A DNA stretch of 64,000 bases from Nocardioides soli (GCF_014191495.1 NZ_JACHWR010000001.1:620001-684000); one strand, 5' to 3'. Counted from the first letter of the stretch, positions 18,877 to 27,232 are shown. Translations and numbers: made by a program. The notes: generated by a model not told the origin, from the sequence alone.

Positions 18877-19431
18877 CTACATCGGGTGCTTGCACGTGGA
18901 GTTCACCCATGCGGACCCACTGCTCAGCAGGCGGAACCGCCCATCGGAACACCGGACGTCGGGCGGCTCCGGTTCGACGCCGTTCCGCTTCCATGCCCAG
19001 GTGTTCCTGCCCGCGCAGGAGGCCGGTCGACGGTCGTACTCGATCGAGCCCACGACGCCGTTGCGGTGGAATCCGTCGCTGCCGCAGAAGCCCGGGCCGA
19101 TGTTCCCGGCCGCGGATCCGTGAGTGGGATTGCACTTGTTCCACTCGAGCGTCCAGAACTTGTACGCGCTCGACCCGGCCGGGACGCCATAGATGCCGGC
19201 CAACAGCGGGTGCCAGTTCGGGCAGTTGCCCCAGGTCGTGACGGCCTCGGCGCGCCGGAGCCGCGAGATCCCGTCGAGCGACGCGAGCCCGATAGCCATC
19301 CCCGTTGCCGCCACGGCCCGGAAGAGGCCGCGCCGGGTGAACGCAGAGGCGAGGATCTGCTGACGGACGAAGCTCTTCTCGGGGCGTGCTGGCTGGGTGA
19401 GGGCGTCGGGTATCTGGTCGAGACTGAGCAT
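18877..19431 (-). CDS. Tat-exported protein rich in Cys and Trp (Mau light-chain-like candidate)
   Basis: 184 residues. A twin-arginine signal (FTRRGLFRAVAATGMAIGLASL, RR at 33-34) suggests export in folded form. The mature part has six Cys (70, 100, 116, 139, 161, 180) and seven Trp (67, 73, 93, 97, 145, 147, 175), so three disulfides are possible. Methylamine dehydrogenase light chain (MauA) is of similar size, Tat-exported, disulfide-rich and carries a Trp-Trp (TTQ) cofactor from residues about 51 apart; here Trp93 and Trp145 are 52 apart. Sequence similarity itself is not convincing. Ribosome site GGAAGG precedes ATG 19431, which overlaps the preceding stop by one base. Confidence 0.75.
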   Translation of the reverse strand: MLSLDQIPDALTQPARPEKSFVRQQILASAFTRRGLFRAVAATGMAIGLASLDGISRLRRAEAVTTWGNCPNWHPLLAGIYGVPAGSSAYKFWTLEWNKCNPTHGSAAGNIGPGFCGSDGFHRNGVVGSIEYDRRPASCAGRNTWAWKRNGVEPEPPDVRCSDGRFRLLSSGSAWVNSTCKHPM

Positions 19432-20183
19432 CAGCTTGCCTTCCTTGCGAGGGCGTTCGATTCGACGTGCAGCAAGGATTCGAGGAAGGCCAATTGCCTC
19501 CCGTACTTCGGGGCCGCCCCGTGTTCGGGCACGAGGGAAACTACTGACTGTGGACTTGCGAGCACGAAGTGGGTCTGGACCGGACCGTCGTCGAGGTCTG
19601 TGACGGTGGTTCGCCAGACTTCGCCGCTGGGCACGCTACGGCCCTTGAACGTCGGCACCCGCCCGAGCGCCTCCGCCGGCGCGTAGAAGTAGAGCATCCC
19701 GACGCCTTCGACGTAGTTGGAAACGTCGGTGACCCGTACGTTCACCGCGGACTCGGCGGCCGATGTGACGAGAACCCCGTCAGGAGCGTCCTCGATTCGA
19801 AGGCCTGAGAACCGTCCCCACGGGTCGATTCCCTCCGACTCGGCCACGGGAGGGAGCCAGGACGCAATCTCGTGGTAGGGCCCACGCCAGAGGGCGAGAC
19901 CCTGGAGGTCTGAGCGGGAACTGCGATATACGATGAACTCGCCGCCTGGGACCGTCAGTTGTTGCTCGACGTGTGCGTCCAGTAGTTGAAACGCGATCGG
20001 ATCGTACCCGCCGGCGAATGTGACGTGGAGTTCTCGGCCCTGTGCCCGGTCCGGATACTTTCCGTTCAACGTGGCAGGCTGCACGATCAGCGTGGCGTCA
20101 CAGCGATTCGTGAACCAGGAACTTGCGGATCTCGCCTGGACGGCACGCCCGTCGGGAGCGATGAAGTAGATGTGCTTGCTCAT
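19431..20183 (-). CDS. Protein of unknown function, Mau-like cluster
   Basis: 250 residues, no signal peptide and no membrane segment. Begins MSKHIYFIAPDGRAVQARSAS and looks like a beta-rich globular protein; a single Cys (residue 28). I recognise no domain. Its ATG overlaps the stop of the thioredoxin-like gene (ATGA) with GAGGAG upstream, and its own stop overlaps the next start by one base. It is therefore tightly coupled between the redox protein and the Tat substrate, and may be a chaperone or maturation factor for the latter. Confidence 0.7.
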   Translation of the reverse strand: MSKHIYFIAPDGRAVQARSASSWFTNRCDATLIVQPATLNGKYPDRAQGRELHVTFAGGYDPIAFQLLDAHVEQQLTVPGGEFIVYRSSRSDLQGLALWRGPYHEIASWLPPVAESEGIDPWGRFSGLRIEDAPDGVLVTSAAESAVNVRVTDVSNYVEGVGMLYFYAPAEALGRVPTFKGRSVPSGEVWRTTVTDLDDGPVQTHFVLASPQSVVSLVPEHGAAPKYGRQLAFLESLLHVESNALARKAS

Positions 20184-20704
20184 GCGTGCTCCTCGACATT
20201 TGCCTGCACCGATCGCGCAACACCCGCGATCCTCGAGTGGAATCTCTTACCCACGGACTCGAGCGCGGCGATCCCTCCGACCGGCTCGATAGTCAGCACC
20301 AAGCCATCGTTGTCAGCCAGCACCAAGGCAGGCAGGTAGCCGGGTTCCAGGGTGTTGAACGCCATCGCATCGACGACGACAGGAACCTCAGCGCCAGCAT
20401 CGCCAGTTCCGCTGCGCATCAGGATGACGTGATCGACGTCTAGGCCGGACGACGTCGCAAGCCGTCGGAAGGCAGGAACGATCTCGAGACACACTGGACA
20501 GTCGTCGGTCGACAGCAGGATGAGAGATGGCCGCCCAGTCCGCGTAACTGAGATCACGCTCCTCGCGGGAGCCGAAGAAGCAGCACTGCTGAAGATCGTG
20601 TCTGCATGAACCTCGTTGAGCTGCCGACGAAGACCCGCGTACCCCAAGCCCAGAATTGCGATGGCGACCCAAGAAAGAATGAGAGCCGCGCTCGTGACCG
20701 ACAT
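20180..20704 (-). CDS. Membrane-anchored thioredoxin-fold protein, MauD/TlpA-like
   Basis: 174 residues. One N-terminal membrane anchor (ALILSWVAIAILGLGYAGL, residues 7-25) and an extracytoplasmic thioredoxin-like domain with the active-site pair Cys69-Pro-Val-Cys72 (STDDCPVCLEIVPAF). The cis-Pro region is GYLPALVLADNDG. MauD has the same build and is needed for disulfide formation or isomerisation in the MauA light chain. ATG 20704 follows a perfect GGAGG site. It probably starts the main operon, since a strong hairpin separates it from the MauE-like gene. Confidence 0.85.
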   Translation of the reverse strand: MSVTSAALILSWVAIAILGLGYAGLRRQLNEVHADTIFSSAASSAPARSVISVTRTGRPSLILLSTDDCPVCLEIVPAFRRLATSSGLDVDHVILMRSGTGDAGAEVPVVVDAMAFNTLEPGYLPALVLADNDGLVLTIEPVGGIAALESVGKRFHSRIAGVARSVQANVEEHA

Positions 20705-20782
20705 AGGACCTCCGATTGACCACTTCAGCCATCACGTCCCGTGCCAGCGCTTCAGAGCCGTCACTTCCGAGATTGGTGAGCC

Positions 20783-20808
20783 CGATCCTGCGTGGGCACG
20801 CAGGATCG
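20783..20808 (-). terminator. Hairpin between the MauE-like and MauD-like genes
   Basis: CGATCCTGCGTG (20783-20794) and CACGCAGGATCG (20797-20808) are perfectly complementary. It lies in the 241-bp gap after the MauE-like stop and before the MauD-like start, so it may terminate or attenuate transcription between them. No other gene is visible in the gap. Confidence 0.55.
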
Positions 20809-20945
20809 GTCAACACTCCCGGTCGAAATGTCGCAAATAGAACGACATAGTGCGCAGTTGTTACGAAATACGGAGCGTTGGGTGATCAAGTATGTTATCC
20901 GCGCCGATCGTCTGGTCTAGACAATTACTCACGGGCCCTGCTTCA

Positions 20946-21374
20946 TCACACCGAGACGACGACCGCGGCAACGGGGGCGAGACCCAACACGGATGCTCGA
21001 AGTACCGTCTCGAAACTCGCAGGTTTCTGGGACCCGAAGCACCCACAAGGCACCGGCCTCCCGCGCAGCAGCAGGATCGCGACGTACCCGGCGAACACGA
21101 ACATCAAGCTTGTCACTGCGAGGCCGATCGGTACGAAGCGCCCATCCGATAGCGCGGACATGCCAGCAAGCACACCCAAGGAGGCACAGGCGAGTTCCGC
21201 AGCGACGACGACCGCCGCGGTCCACGCGACCAGTGGGTATGGGACGATTCCCTGCACGATCAACACGGCCCTGAACCTCTGAGCGTCCACGAGGTGCCGG
21301 AAGGCCGACCCCGCCAGCGCACCGGACGGGACCAGAACGAGGATCGAGGCGACGAAGCTGGAACCCTGATCCAT
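20946..21374 (-). CDS. MauE/DoxX-like redox-associated membrane protein
   Basis: 142 residues with about four membrane segments. Residues 107-114 read PVPCGCFG: the Cys-Gly-Cys pair (110, 112) at the end of a helix is the hallmark of the MauE/DoxX redox membrane proteins, which pass electrons or oxidising equivalents to a thioredoxin such as MauD. ATG 21374 follows GGAGGGCG. It is the first gene of the cluster; 382 bp of repeat-bearing DNA lie upstream. Family is inferred from topology and motif. Confidence 0.82.
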   Translation of the reverse strand: MDQGSSFVASILVLVPSGALAGSAFRHLVDAQRFRAVLIVQGIVPYPLVAWTAAVVVAAELACASLGVLAGMSALSDGRFVPIGLAVTSLMFVFAGYVAILLLRGRPVPCGCFGSQKPASFETVLRASVLGLAPVAAVVVSV

Positions 21375-21568
21375 CTCGCCCTCCGACTCGGACTTTGCCC
21401 GGCACGCCGACTGCCACAGGAGGATAGTTCCCTATTTCGCGCCAGGGGCCAGGTATCCGGGATCTCGCCGGCTACGCCCGGTTCGCCAGGACGAAACGGC
21501 AAGGTGGTGACGTCCGCAAGGGATGACACGCAGCAGCTGCCACCGAGCGGGTGCTGCGCTCCGTAGGA

Positions 21569-21610
21569 CGGTGGTTGAGGAGGGCGCTCTGCGCCCGTCT
21601 CGAAACCGCC
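21569..21610. repeat. Short palindromic repeat of the GTTGAGGA...TCTCGAAACC family
   Basis: ACGGTGGTTGAGGA, a GGGCGC/GCGCCC stem and GTCTCGAAACCGC form one compact unit. Variants of the two end motifs recur at 14832-15071, 52350-52450 and 56617-56837. This and the next repeat fill most of the gap 21375-21755, in which no gene is visible. Confidence 0.6.
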
Positions 21611-21644
21611 CGCCGCGAATGACGGTGGTCACCACCGTCTGTCA

Positions 21645-21704
21645 TCTCACCGGGTTTCGACGCGCGGTCGCGGCCTCGCACGCTCGGCTGCGCGCTTGCT
21701 CGAG
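21645..21704 (-). repeat. Dispersed 60-bp repeat, copy 1 (inverted copy at 52261-52320)
   Basis: Read on the minus strand, this stretch runs GCTCGAGCAAGCG ... GACCGCGCGTCGAAACCCGGTGAGA and matches 52261-52320 over nearly its whole length by eye, in opposite orientation and some 30 kb away. Confidence 0.7.
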
Positions 21705-21755
21705 CTGCGCGACCCCACGCGTCGAGCTGGCTCCGTGCACTCGCCGCTGCTCGCT

Positions 21756-21941
21756 TCAGGAACCCCCGCCGCCGGCCTTGCGGCGGTGCATCTGCGGCGC
21801 TGCGCCGCCGGCCACCTCAGAGCCGTGCGCCTTCTCCTTCGGCGGCGCGTCCTGCCGGACGCCCTTCCGCTTGGCGTTCTTCCGATCCAGCGCCTCCCGC
21901 ATCTTCGCCTTGAGGTCGTCGTTGGCGTTCGAGTCCGTCAT
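21756..21941 (-). CDS. DUF5302-type small protein
   Basis: 61 residues: MTDSNANDDLKAKMREALDRKNAKRKG, then a Gly/Ala/Lys-rich tail ending HRRKAGGGGS. The pattern (acidic Ser-rich start, KAK-REALDRK helix, KAHG, RRKSGG-like end) matches my memory of the actinobacterial DUF5302 family. Function is unknown; highly charged and soluble. It stands alone between a repeat region and the acyl-CoA dehydrogenase gene. Confidence 0.75.
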   Translation of the reverse strand: MTDSNANDDLKAKMREALDRKNAKRKGVRQDAPPKEKAHGSEVAGGAAPQMHRRKAGGGGS

Positions 21942-22036
21942 CGTTCCTCCGCACGAGTGGGCCGGTCAGGTCCCTTCACCCTCGCACGAGGCACGGCGTA
22001 CGTCGACCGACTATTCGCCCTACGGCACACCCGGAG

Positions 22037-23242
22037 TCAGCCGAGCTGGTAGTCCTTGAGCAGGCTGCGGCCGATGATCATCTTCTGGATGTCGCTGGTG
22101 CCCTCGCCGATCAGCATGAACGCCGCCTCGCGGTAGAGCCGCTCGATCTCGTACTCCTTGGAGTAGCCGTAGCCGCCGTGGATCCGGAAGGAGTCCTGCA
22201 CGACCTCGTTGCAGTACTCCGAGGCCAGCATCTTGGCCATCCCCGCTTCGACGTCGTTGCGCTCCCCGGAGTCCTTCTTCCGCGCCGCCCGCACCATCAT
22301 CGCGTGGGCGGTCTCCACCTTGGTGGCCATCTCCGCGATCCGGAACAGGATCGCCTGGTGCTCCACGATCGGCTTCCCGAAGGTCTCCCGCTGCTGGGCG
22401 TAGGCGACCGCGAGCTCGAAGGCCCGGTTCGCGATCCCGCACGCGCGCGCGGCCACGTTGACGCGGCCGACCTCCACACCGTCCATCATCTGGTAGAAGC
22501 CCTTGCCCGGCTCGCCGCCGAGGATCTGGCCGCCCGAGATCTCCAGGCCGTCGAACACCGCCTCGGTGGTGTCGACGCCCTTGTAGCCCATCTTGTCGAT
22601 CTTCCCCGGGATCGTCAGACCCGGCGCGGTCTCCCCGAACCCCGGCTCCTTCTCGACCAGGAACGTCGTCATGTTCCGGTACACCGACTCCGCGCCCTCG
22701 TCGGTCTTCACCAGCACCGCGACCAGGTTCGACGTGCCGCCGTTGGTCAGCCACATCTTCTGGCCGGTGATCGAGTAGCCCGCCTCGGGCCCCTCACCCA
22801 GCCGCGTGGCCTTGGTCTTGATCGCCGACACGTCCGAGCCCAGACCCGGCTCCGACATCGAGAACGCGCCCCGGACCTCGCCGGTCGCCATCCGCGGCAG
22901 GTACTTCCGCTTCTGCTCCTCGGTGCCGTGCCTCATCAGCATGTAGGCCACGATGAAGTGGGTGTTGATCACCCCCGACACGCTCATCCAGCCCCGCGCG
23001 ATCTCCTCCACGCACAGCGCGTAGGTCAGCAGCGACTCGCCCAGCCCGTCGTACTCCTCGGGGATGGTCAGGCCGAAGATCCCGAGCTCCTTGAGCCCGT
23101 CGACGATCTCCTGCGGATACTCGTCCGCATGCTCCAGCTCGGTCGCCACCGGGAGGATCTTCTCGTTGACGAACGTCCGCACCGCCTTGAGGATCTCGCT
23201 CTGGTCCTCGGTCAGTCCGTCGGTCTCACACAGCCGGCCCAT
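22037..23242 (-). CDS. Acyl-CoA dehydrogenase
   Basis: 401 residues. FAD-dependent alpha,beta-oxidation of an acyl-CoA. Signatures: AFSMSEPGLGSDVSAIKTKA (flavin/substrate loop), WLTNGGTSNLVAVLVKTD, and near the C-terminus FRIHGGYGYSKEYEIERLYREAAF followed by IGEGTSDIQKMIIGR, where the Glu of EGTSDIQ is the catalytic base of the short/medium-chain type. Chain-length preference cannot be told. Single gene, 81 bp downstream of the sulfotransferase-like gene on the same strand. Confidence 0.95.
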   Translation of the reverse strand: MGRLCETDGLTEDQSEILKAVRTFVNEKILPVATELEHADEYPQEIVDGLKELGIFGLTIPEEYDGLGESLLTYALCVEEIARGWMSVSGVINTHFIVAYMLMRHGTEEQKRKYLPRMATGEVRGAFSMSEPGLGSDVSAIKTKATRLGEGPEAGYSITGQKMWLTNGGTSNLVAVLVKTDEGAESVYRNMTTFLVEKEPGFGETAPGLTIPGKIDKMGYKGVDTTEAVFDGLEISGGQILGGEPGKGFYQMMDGVEVGRVNVAARACGIANRAFELAVAYAQQRETFGKPIVEHQAILFRIAEMATKVETAHAMMVRAARKKDSGERNDVEAGMAKMLASEYCNEVVQDSFRIHGGYGYSKEYEIERLYREAAFMLIGEGTSDIQKMIIGRSLLKDYQLG

Positions 23243-23323
23243 CGGTGTCCTTCCGCGTCGGGGTGACTGCCCGGTAACCTACTCGGTCGGCGCGGCTTCG
23301 TGGCCGTGACAAATCGCACGCAC

Positions 23324-24310
23324 TCAGCGGCGCTTGCCGGACCCCTGCACGAGGCGCGCCAGGGCGTCGACCGCAGCCTCGAGCTGCTGCTCGGCGGTGA
23401 CCGAGTCCGGATCGAGACCGGGTACGTCGCGCGGCACCAGCTCGGCCAGGTCGCCGACCACCCGGACCCCGGTCGCCGCGAGGTCGGCGCTGCGGGCGTC
23501 GGAGCGCTTGCGCAGCCAGTCCGGCACCACGAAGCCGATCGACGGCTCGTCGGACTTGCGCGCGGCGAGCACCTGCTTGGCGAGTCGCTTCTTGACCGCC
23601 TTGTTGTAGACGCTGCGGTCGACGTCGTCGCCGAGGGCGGCGTTCAGCCGGCCCAGCAGCAGCGCGGACGCGACGCCGAGCGACTCGTTGGCGCGCGGCG
23701 CCGGAGCCCAGGTCGCCGGGGCCAGGCCGGCCACGTCGCAGAACCGCTCCCAGAGCAGCTCCGGCGGCGCACCCGACGGCGGGACGGTGATCACGGTGAC
23801 CTGCTCCGGCCCGAGCACCTTGGCCCAGCGCTTGGCGACCTTGCCGACGTCCTGCTGGCGCCAGAACCGCTTGCCGACGGTGCCGGACTCCGAGCGCACG
23901 GCGCGCTGGAACTCGCTCCAGGCCCAGCTCCGCCGGTTCTGGAGCGTCTCCTGCCACATCGCGGGGACCACCCGGCCCAGGTCGCGGACCGTGATCACGA
24001 CCTCCACCCGGGCACCCGGGAAGTCGGCGAGCACCCGCCGGATCCGGTCCTCGGGGATCGGCGCCAGGAACTCCATCGAGAGCAGCACCGTGCCGGGGTG
24101 GTCGCGCACGTCGGCGGCCAGCCTGGCCCAGGCCTTCGCGCCGGCGCCGGACGACGCGAGGTCGGTGACCGCCCGCACCTGCCGCGACCAGGGGGTCGGG
24201 AACAGCACGCCCTGACGCTCGAGCTCGTCGAGGTTCGCACCCAGCCGGGCCTGCACGAAGGTCGTGCCCGACTTCAGCAGCCCGACGTGCAGCACCAACC
24301 GCTCGACCAT
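23324..24310 (-). CDS. Sulfotransferase-like protein 1
   Basis: 328 residues. Starts MVERLVLHVGLLKSGTTFVQ: the GxxKSGTTF loop is the 5'-phosphosulfate-binding motif of PAPS-dependent sulfotransferases. A second region (VEVVITVRDLGRVVPAMWQETLQN) resembles the 3'-phosphate-binding RDP..S motif, with Arg retained. No signal peptide, so cytoplasmic. By family it moves sulfate from PAPS to a sugar or lipid acceptor. A paralogue lies at 25923-27002, and both flank the PLD-like gene. Confidence 0.8.
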   Translation of the reverse strand: MVERLVLHVGLLKSGTTFVQARLGANLDELERQGVLFPTPWSRQVRAVTDLASSGAGAKAWARLAADVRDHPGTVLLSMEFLAPIPEDRIRRVLADFPGARVEVVITVRDLGRVVPAMWQETLQNRRSWAWSEFQRAVRSESGTVGKRFWRQQDVGKVAKRWAKVLGPEQVTVITVPPSGAPPELLWERFCDVAGLAPATWAPAPRANESLGVASALLLGRLNAALGDDVDRSVYNKAVKKRLAKQVLAARKSDEPSIGFVVPDWLRKRSDARSADLAATGVRVVGDLAELVPRDVPGLDPDSVTAEQQLEAAVDALARLVQGSGKRR

Positions 24311-24421
24311 GGAGACCTCTCCGCCTCAACCAGAACCAACTGCAAGGACCAACGTGCGAGAACCTACGGACAGCACCACGCGTGGTTCACGAGCGGGTCA
24401 CGAGTGGCTGTGCTGCGGAGA

Positions 24422-25864
24422 CTACTCGTCGCGCCACTCGGGGCTGTCGAAGCCGTACTTCTCGGTGACGATCAGCCGCGGCAGCTCCCCGGACGGCGCG
24501 AGCTGACCGAGCGAGGCCAGCAGCCGCGCCGGGAACGGCGGGCGCGTGGGACTGGCGTTCCCCGTGTGCGGGCGGTAACCGACGGCGCGGGTGCGCTTGT
24601 CCCACATCCAGTTGAAGTGGTTGAGGTAGGCCTTGTACGTCTGCCGGCCGCGGATCGTCAGCAGCATCTCGTCGCCGGTCAGGCCCGAGTCCTGGTAGTT
24701 GCTCGACCCGGTGACGGTGTAGCGGGCGGCGGTGTCGTCGCCGTAGTGGCCCGAGATCAGCAGCATCTTCATGTGGCTGTAGAGGTCGACCTCGCCGTCG
24801 CTCTCGCCGTTCGGGCCGCTGTGGTCGGTGTCGAAGCCGTTGGAGCGCACCGGGATGTAGCCGCGCTTGGTCGGGTTGCCGAAGACCGCGCGGACCGCGG
24901 CGCCGGCCATGCCGTACTGGATCCTGATGTCACAGCCCTGGGCGTAGAGGTTGCGGAAGCGCTGGGCGATGTACTTGCCCCGGCTGCCGTCCCAGGCATG
25001 CATGTTGACCCGGATGATCGTGCGGCCGCCGTTGATCGTCGCCCCGGTGCACTTGACCGGACGCAGCAGCGTCATGATCGGGTCGTCGTACGGCGCGCCG
25101 TGGAACGGCGTGACCATCAGGCGGTACTTCGTGCCGATGGCCTCGTCGATGTAGGGCTTGGGGACCGGCTTGTCGAGCTTCTGCTGCCGGAAGAGGTCCT
25201 CGAGCCGCTCGTAGAGCTCCGGCGAGTCGTTGGTCGTCCACAGGTCGTTGTACTGGTTCTTCGCCCCGTTCATCTTCATGTTCACGGAGCCGACCATCAC
25301 GACGTCCTTGGCCGCCCCGGTCTTGGAGAAGAGGAAGAACTTCGAGTGCAGGACGTCACCGTTGGACCGGCAGCCCTTGTAGCACTGGTAGGCGAAGTTC
25401 TTCTTCTTGGGGTTGGTGCCGATGGCCTTGCGCAGCTTGCGCTGGGCGGGCGTCATCTCGTGGTCGTTGATCAGCACCTGGACCTGGACGCCGCGCTTGC
25501 GGGCCTTGATGAGCGCGTCGGCGACCGGGAACCGGTCGAAGGAGAACATCGACATCCAGATCCGCGAGCCCTTCTTGGCGTGCCGGATGGCCGACAGCAC
25601 CTGGCCCTCGATGCGGAACTGGGTCTCGGGCTTGGATCGCGGGACGTTGAAGACCGGCCCCTCGGCGGGCTGCCACTTCGCCTTCTTGGGCTTCTTCGGC
25701 TTGTCCTTGGGCTTGTCCTTGGGCTTGTCCGCCTTGACGAGCGCGAGCGACCCGGCGGACTGGCCGGCCGGAGCCGCCTGAGCGGTGGCGACGTACCCGC
25801 TGCCCCCCGTGGCGAGCACGATGAGACTCAGTGCCGTGACAAGCGCACGGGCGCTGGATTTCAC
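24422..25864 (-). CDS. Secreted phospholipase D-like protein with altered HKD motifs
   Basis: 480 residues. Signal peptide (MKSSARALVTALSLIVLATGG, cleavage near AQAAPA), then a Lys/Pro/Asp-rich linker and two PLD-fold halves. The motif pairs are HSKFFLF ... GSVNMKMN (about residues 173-196) and HMKMLLISG ... GSSNYQDS (about 386-404). In both, His and Lys of HxKx4D are kept but the usual Asp is Ser, so activity on phosphodiesters is uncertain. Family members act on phospholipids, nucleic acids or cell-wall polymers outside the cell. Flanked by two sulfotransferase-like genes. Confidence 0.85.
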   Translation of the reverse strand: MKSSARALVTALSLIVLATGGSGYVATAQAAPAGQSAGSLALVKADKPKDKPKDKPKKPKKAKWQPAEGPVFNVPRSKPETQFRIEGQVLSAIRHAKKGSRIWMSMFSFDRFPVADALIKARKRGVQVQVLINDHEMTPAQRKLRKAIGTNPKKKNFAYQCYKGCRSNGDVLHSKFFLFSKTGAAKDVVMVGSVNMKMNGAKNQYNDLWTTNDSPELYERLEDLFRQQKLDKPVPKPYIDEAIGTKYRLMVTPFHGAPYDDPIMTLLRPVKCTGATINGGRTIIRVNMHAWDGSRGKYIAQRFRNLYAQGCDIRIQYGMAGAAVRAVFGNPTKRGYIPVRSNGFDTDHSGPNGESDGEVDLYSHMKMLLISGHYGDDTAARYTVTGSSNYQDSGLTGDEMLLTIRGRQTYKAYLNHFNWMWDKRTRAVGYRPHTGNASPTRPPFPARLLASLGQLAPSGELPRLIVTEKYGFDSPEWRDE

Positions 25865-25922
25865 GCGACGGACCTTTCGACGACGGAGCGGAGCACGCTA
25901 ACACAGGCGATCGGGGCGCCCG

Positions 25923-27002
25923 TCATTCGCGGCGGCGGCGCCAGCGCGATGGCTTGGCGTCCAGCACGGGCACGTCCCCGGCTCGTTCGGCGGCCGCCCG
26001 GAGGTCGGTGAGCAGCGCCGCGACCGCACCCACCGCGACCGGGAGCAGCTCGGCGTCGGTGGCGTCGGAGGGATGCCTCCGGGCGGAGATGTCGGCGGAG
26101 CGGAGCAGGTCGAGATCGCCGCGCAGGTCGAAGCCGCCGCCCGCGAGCAGGCCCAGCGTGCGCTCCTCCCGGCGCCGCAGCTCGGCCAGCTTCTCGGCGG
26201 AGGGCCGGTAGCGCTCGGCGCCCTCGTGCACCAGCGTCCGCTCCCCGAGGTGTCCCCGGATCCAGCGGCCGCGGTCGGTGGGCGAGGTGAAGCCCCTCAG
26301 CTCCGCGTTGGTCCGCCGCAGCACCTCGACCTCGACGAGCCCGAGGGACGTGTTCGCGGGCTGCTCCTGGCTCTCGAGTCCGTCGGAGCCCTGCCCGCAG
26401 ACGTCGAGGAAGGTGTCCCAGAGTGCGCGCGGACCCGCCCCCTTGGTGAGGGGCACGACATGGATGCGCTCGTGGTCGAGCACGCTCCCCCAGCGCTCGA
26501 GGACGTCGCCGAGGTCGAAGCTGGCCCAGCCCCAGGCGCTGACCCCCTTCGGCTCCGGCGGGTAGGAGTCGATCGGGAGGTGGTTGCCGTTCTTGACCCA
26601 CTCCTGCCAGCGGGAGGTGAACAGGTCGACCGTCGGCCGGGCCGTGAGCACGACGTGCAGCTCGGCGTCCGGGAAGGCCTCCCGGGCGCGCTCGACCTGC
26701 GCGGGCGTGGCCGACGCGAAGAACTCGTGGCTGATCAGGGCGTCGCCGCCCTTCTTGCGCAGCCGGGTCCGCACCAGGTCGGTCAGATGGGTCCACGGGT
26801 GCTCGACGTGCCGGGGCCGGTTGGCCAGGCCCGGGTCCTCGCGCAGCTCCAGCGACGCCAGCAGGTGCTGTCGGCGGGCTCCCGGGAGGTACAGGCCGCG
26901 CTCGGCCAACCGGTCGCGGTTGAGCCAGAGCGCCTCCTGCAGGTACGTCGTCCCCGTCTTGGGCAGGCCGATGTGCAGGAAGACGCGCGAGGGGTCGCTC
27001 AT
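25923..27002 (-). CDS. Sulfotransferase-like protein 2
   Basis: 359 residues from ATG 27002, whose ATGA overlaps the stop of the small coiled-coil gene. MSDPSRVFLHIGLPKTGTTYLQ holds the PAPS-binding GLPKTGTT loop, clearer than in the paralogue at 23324. ELHVVLTARPTVDLFTSRWQEW is the likely second motif. C-terminal Arg-rich tail SRWRRRRE. Cytoplasmic by the absence of a signal peptide. Co-transcribed with the LicD/methyltransferase fusion, which suggests that both modify the same surface glycan. Confidence 0.85.
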   Translation of the reverse strand: MSDPSRVFLHIGLPKTGTTYLQEALWLNRDRLAERGLYLPGARRQHLLASLELREDPGLANRPRHVEHPWTHLTDLVRTRLRKKGGDALISHEFFASATPAQVERAREAFPDAELHVVLTARPTVDLFTSRWQEWVKNGNHLPIDSYPPEPKGVSAWGWASFDLGDVLERWGSVLDHERIHVVPLTKGAGPRALWDTFLDVCGQGSDGLESQEQPANTSLGLVEVEVLRRTNAELRGFTSPTDRGRWIRGHLGERTLVHEGAERYRPSAEKLAELRRREERTLGLLAGGGFDLRGDLDLLRSADISARRHPSDATDAELLPVAVGAVAALLTDLRAAAERAGDVPVLDAKPSRWRRRRE

Positions 27003-27232
27003 CGCTCCGCGTCCGGGCCCTGGGGCGTGGTGCTGACCCCCGCCCGGTAGCGGGCCACGGCCGCGGCCACGCGCGGGTCGTCGGTGTCGGCGAGGGCGAC
27101 GAGCAGCTCGGAGACGAGGTCGGTGACCTCCGCCAGCCGCAGGTTGAGCTGGCGGCACTCCTGGACCTCGGCCTCGAGGTCGGTGATGCGCTGGCGGAGC
27201 CGGGCGAGGTCGCGGATGCGGGAGCGGATCAT
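26999..27232 (-). CDS. Small coiled-coil protein (DUF6752-like)
   Basis: 77 residues from ATG 27232. Residues 5-55 are a heptad-patterned helix (RIRDLARLRQRITDLEAEVQECRQLNLRLAEVTDLVSELL region), then VAAAVARYRAGV. It resembles my memory of the DUF6752 family found beside sulfotransferase and LicD-type genes in Nocardioides. The start overlaps the upstream stop (ATGA), and its own stop overlaps the sulfotransferase start (ATGA), so three genes are translationally chained. A scaffold or regulatory role is a guess. Confidence 0.75.
   Translation of the reverse strand: MIRSRIRDLARLRQRITDLEAEVQECRQLNLRLAEVTDLVSELLVALADTDDPRVAAAVARYRAGVSTTPQGPDAER

Noticed and set aside
18877..19431. Firm assignment as methylamine dehydrogenase light chain (mauA)
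   Set aside because: Only six Cys instead of the twelve of MauA and no convincing alignment by eye. Kept as a hypothesis only.
20388..20816. A 142-codon minus-strand frame overlapping the MauD-like gene
   Set aside because: Out of frame with the thioredoxin motif, which has the GGAGG ribosome site; sequence looks random.
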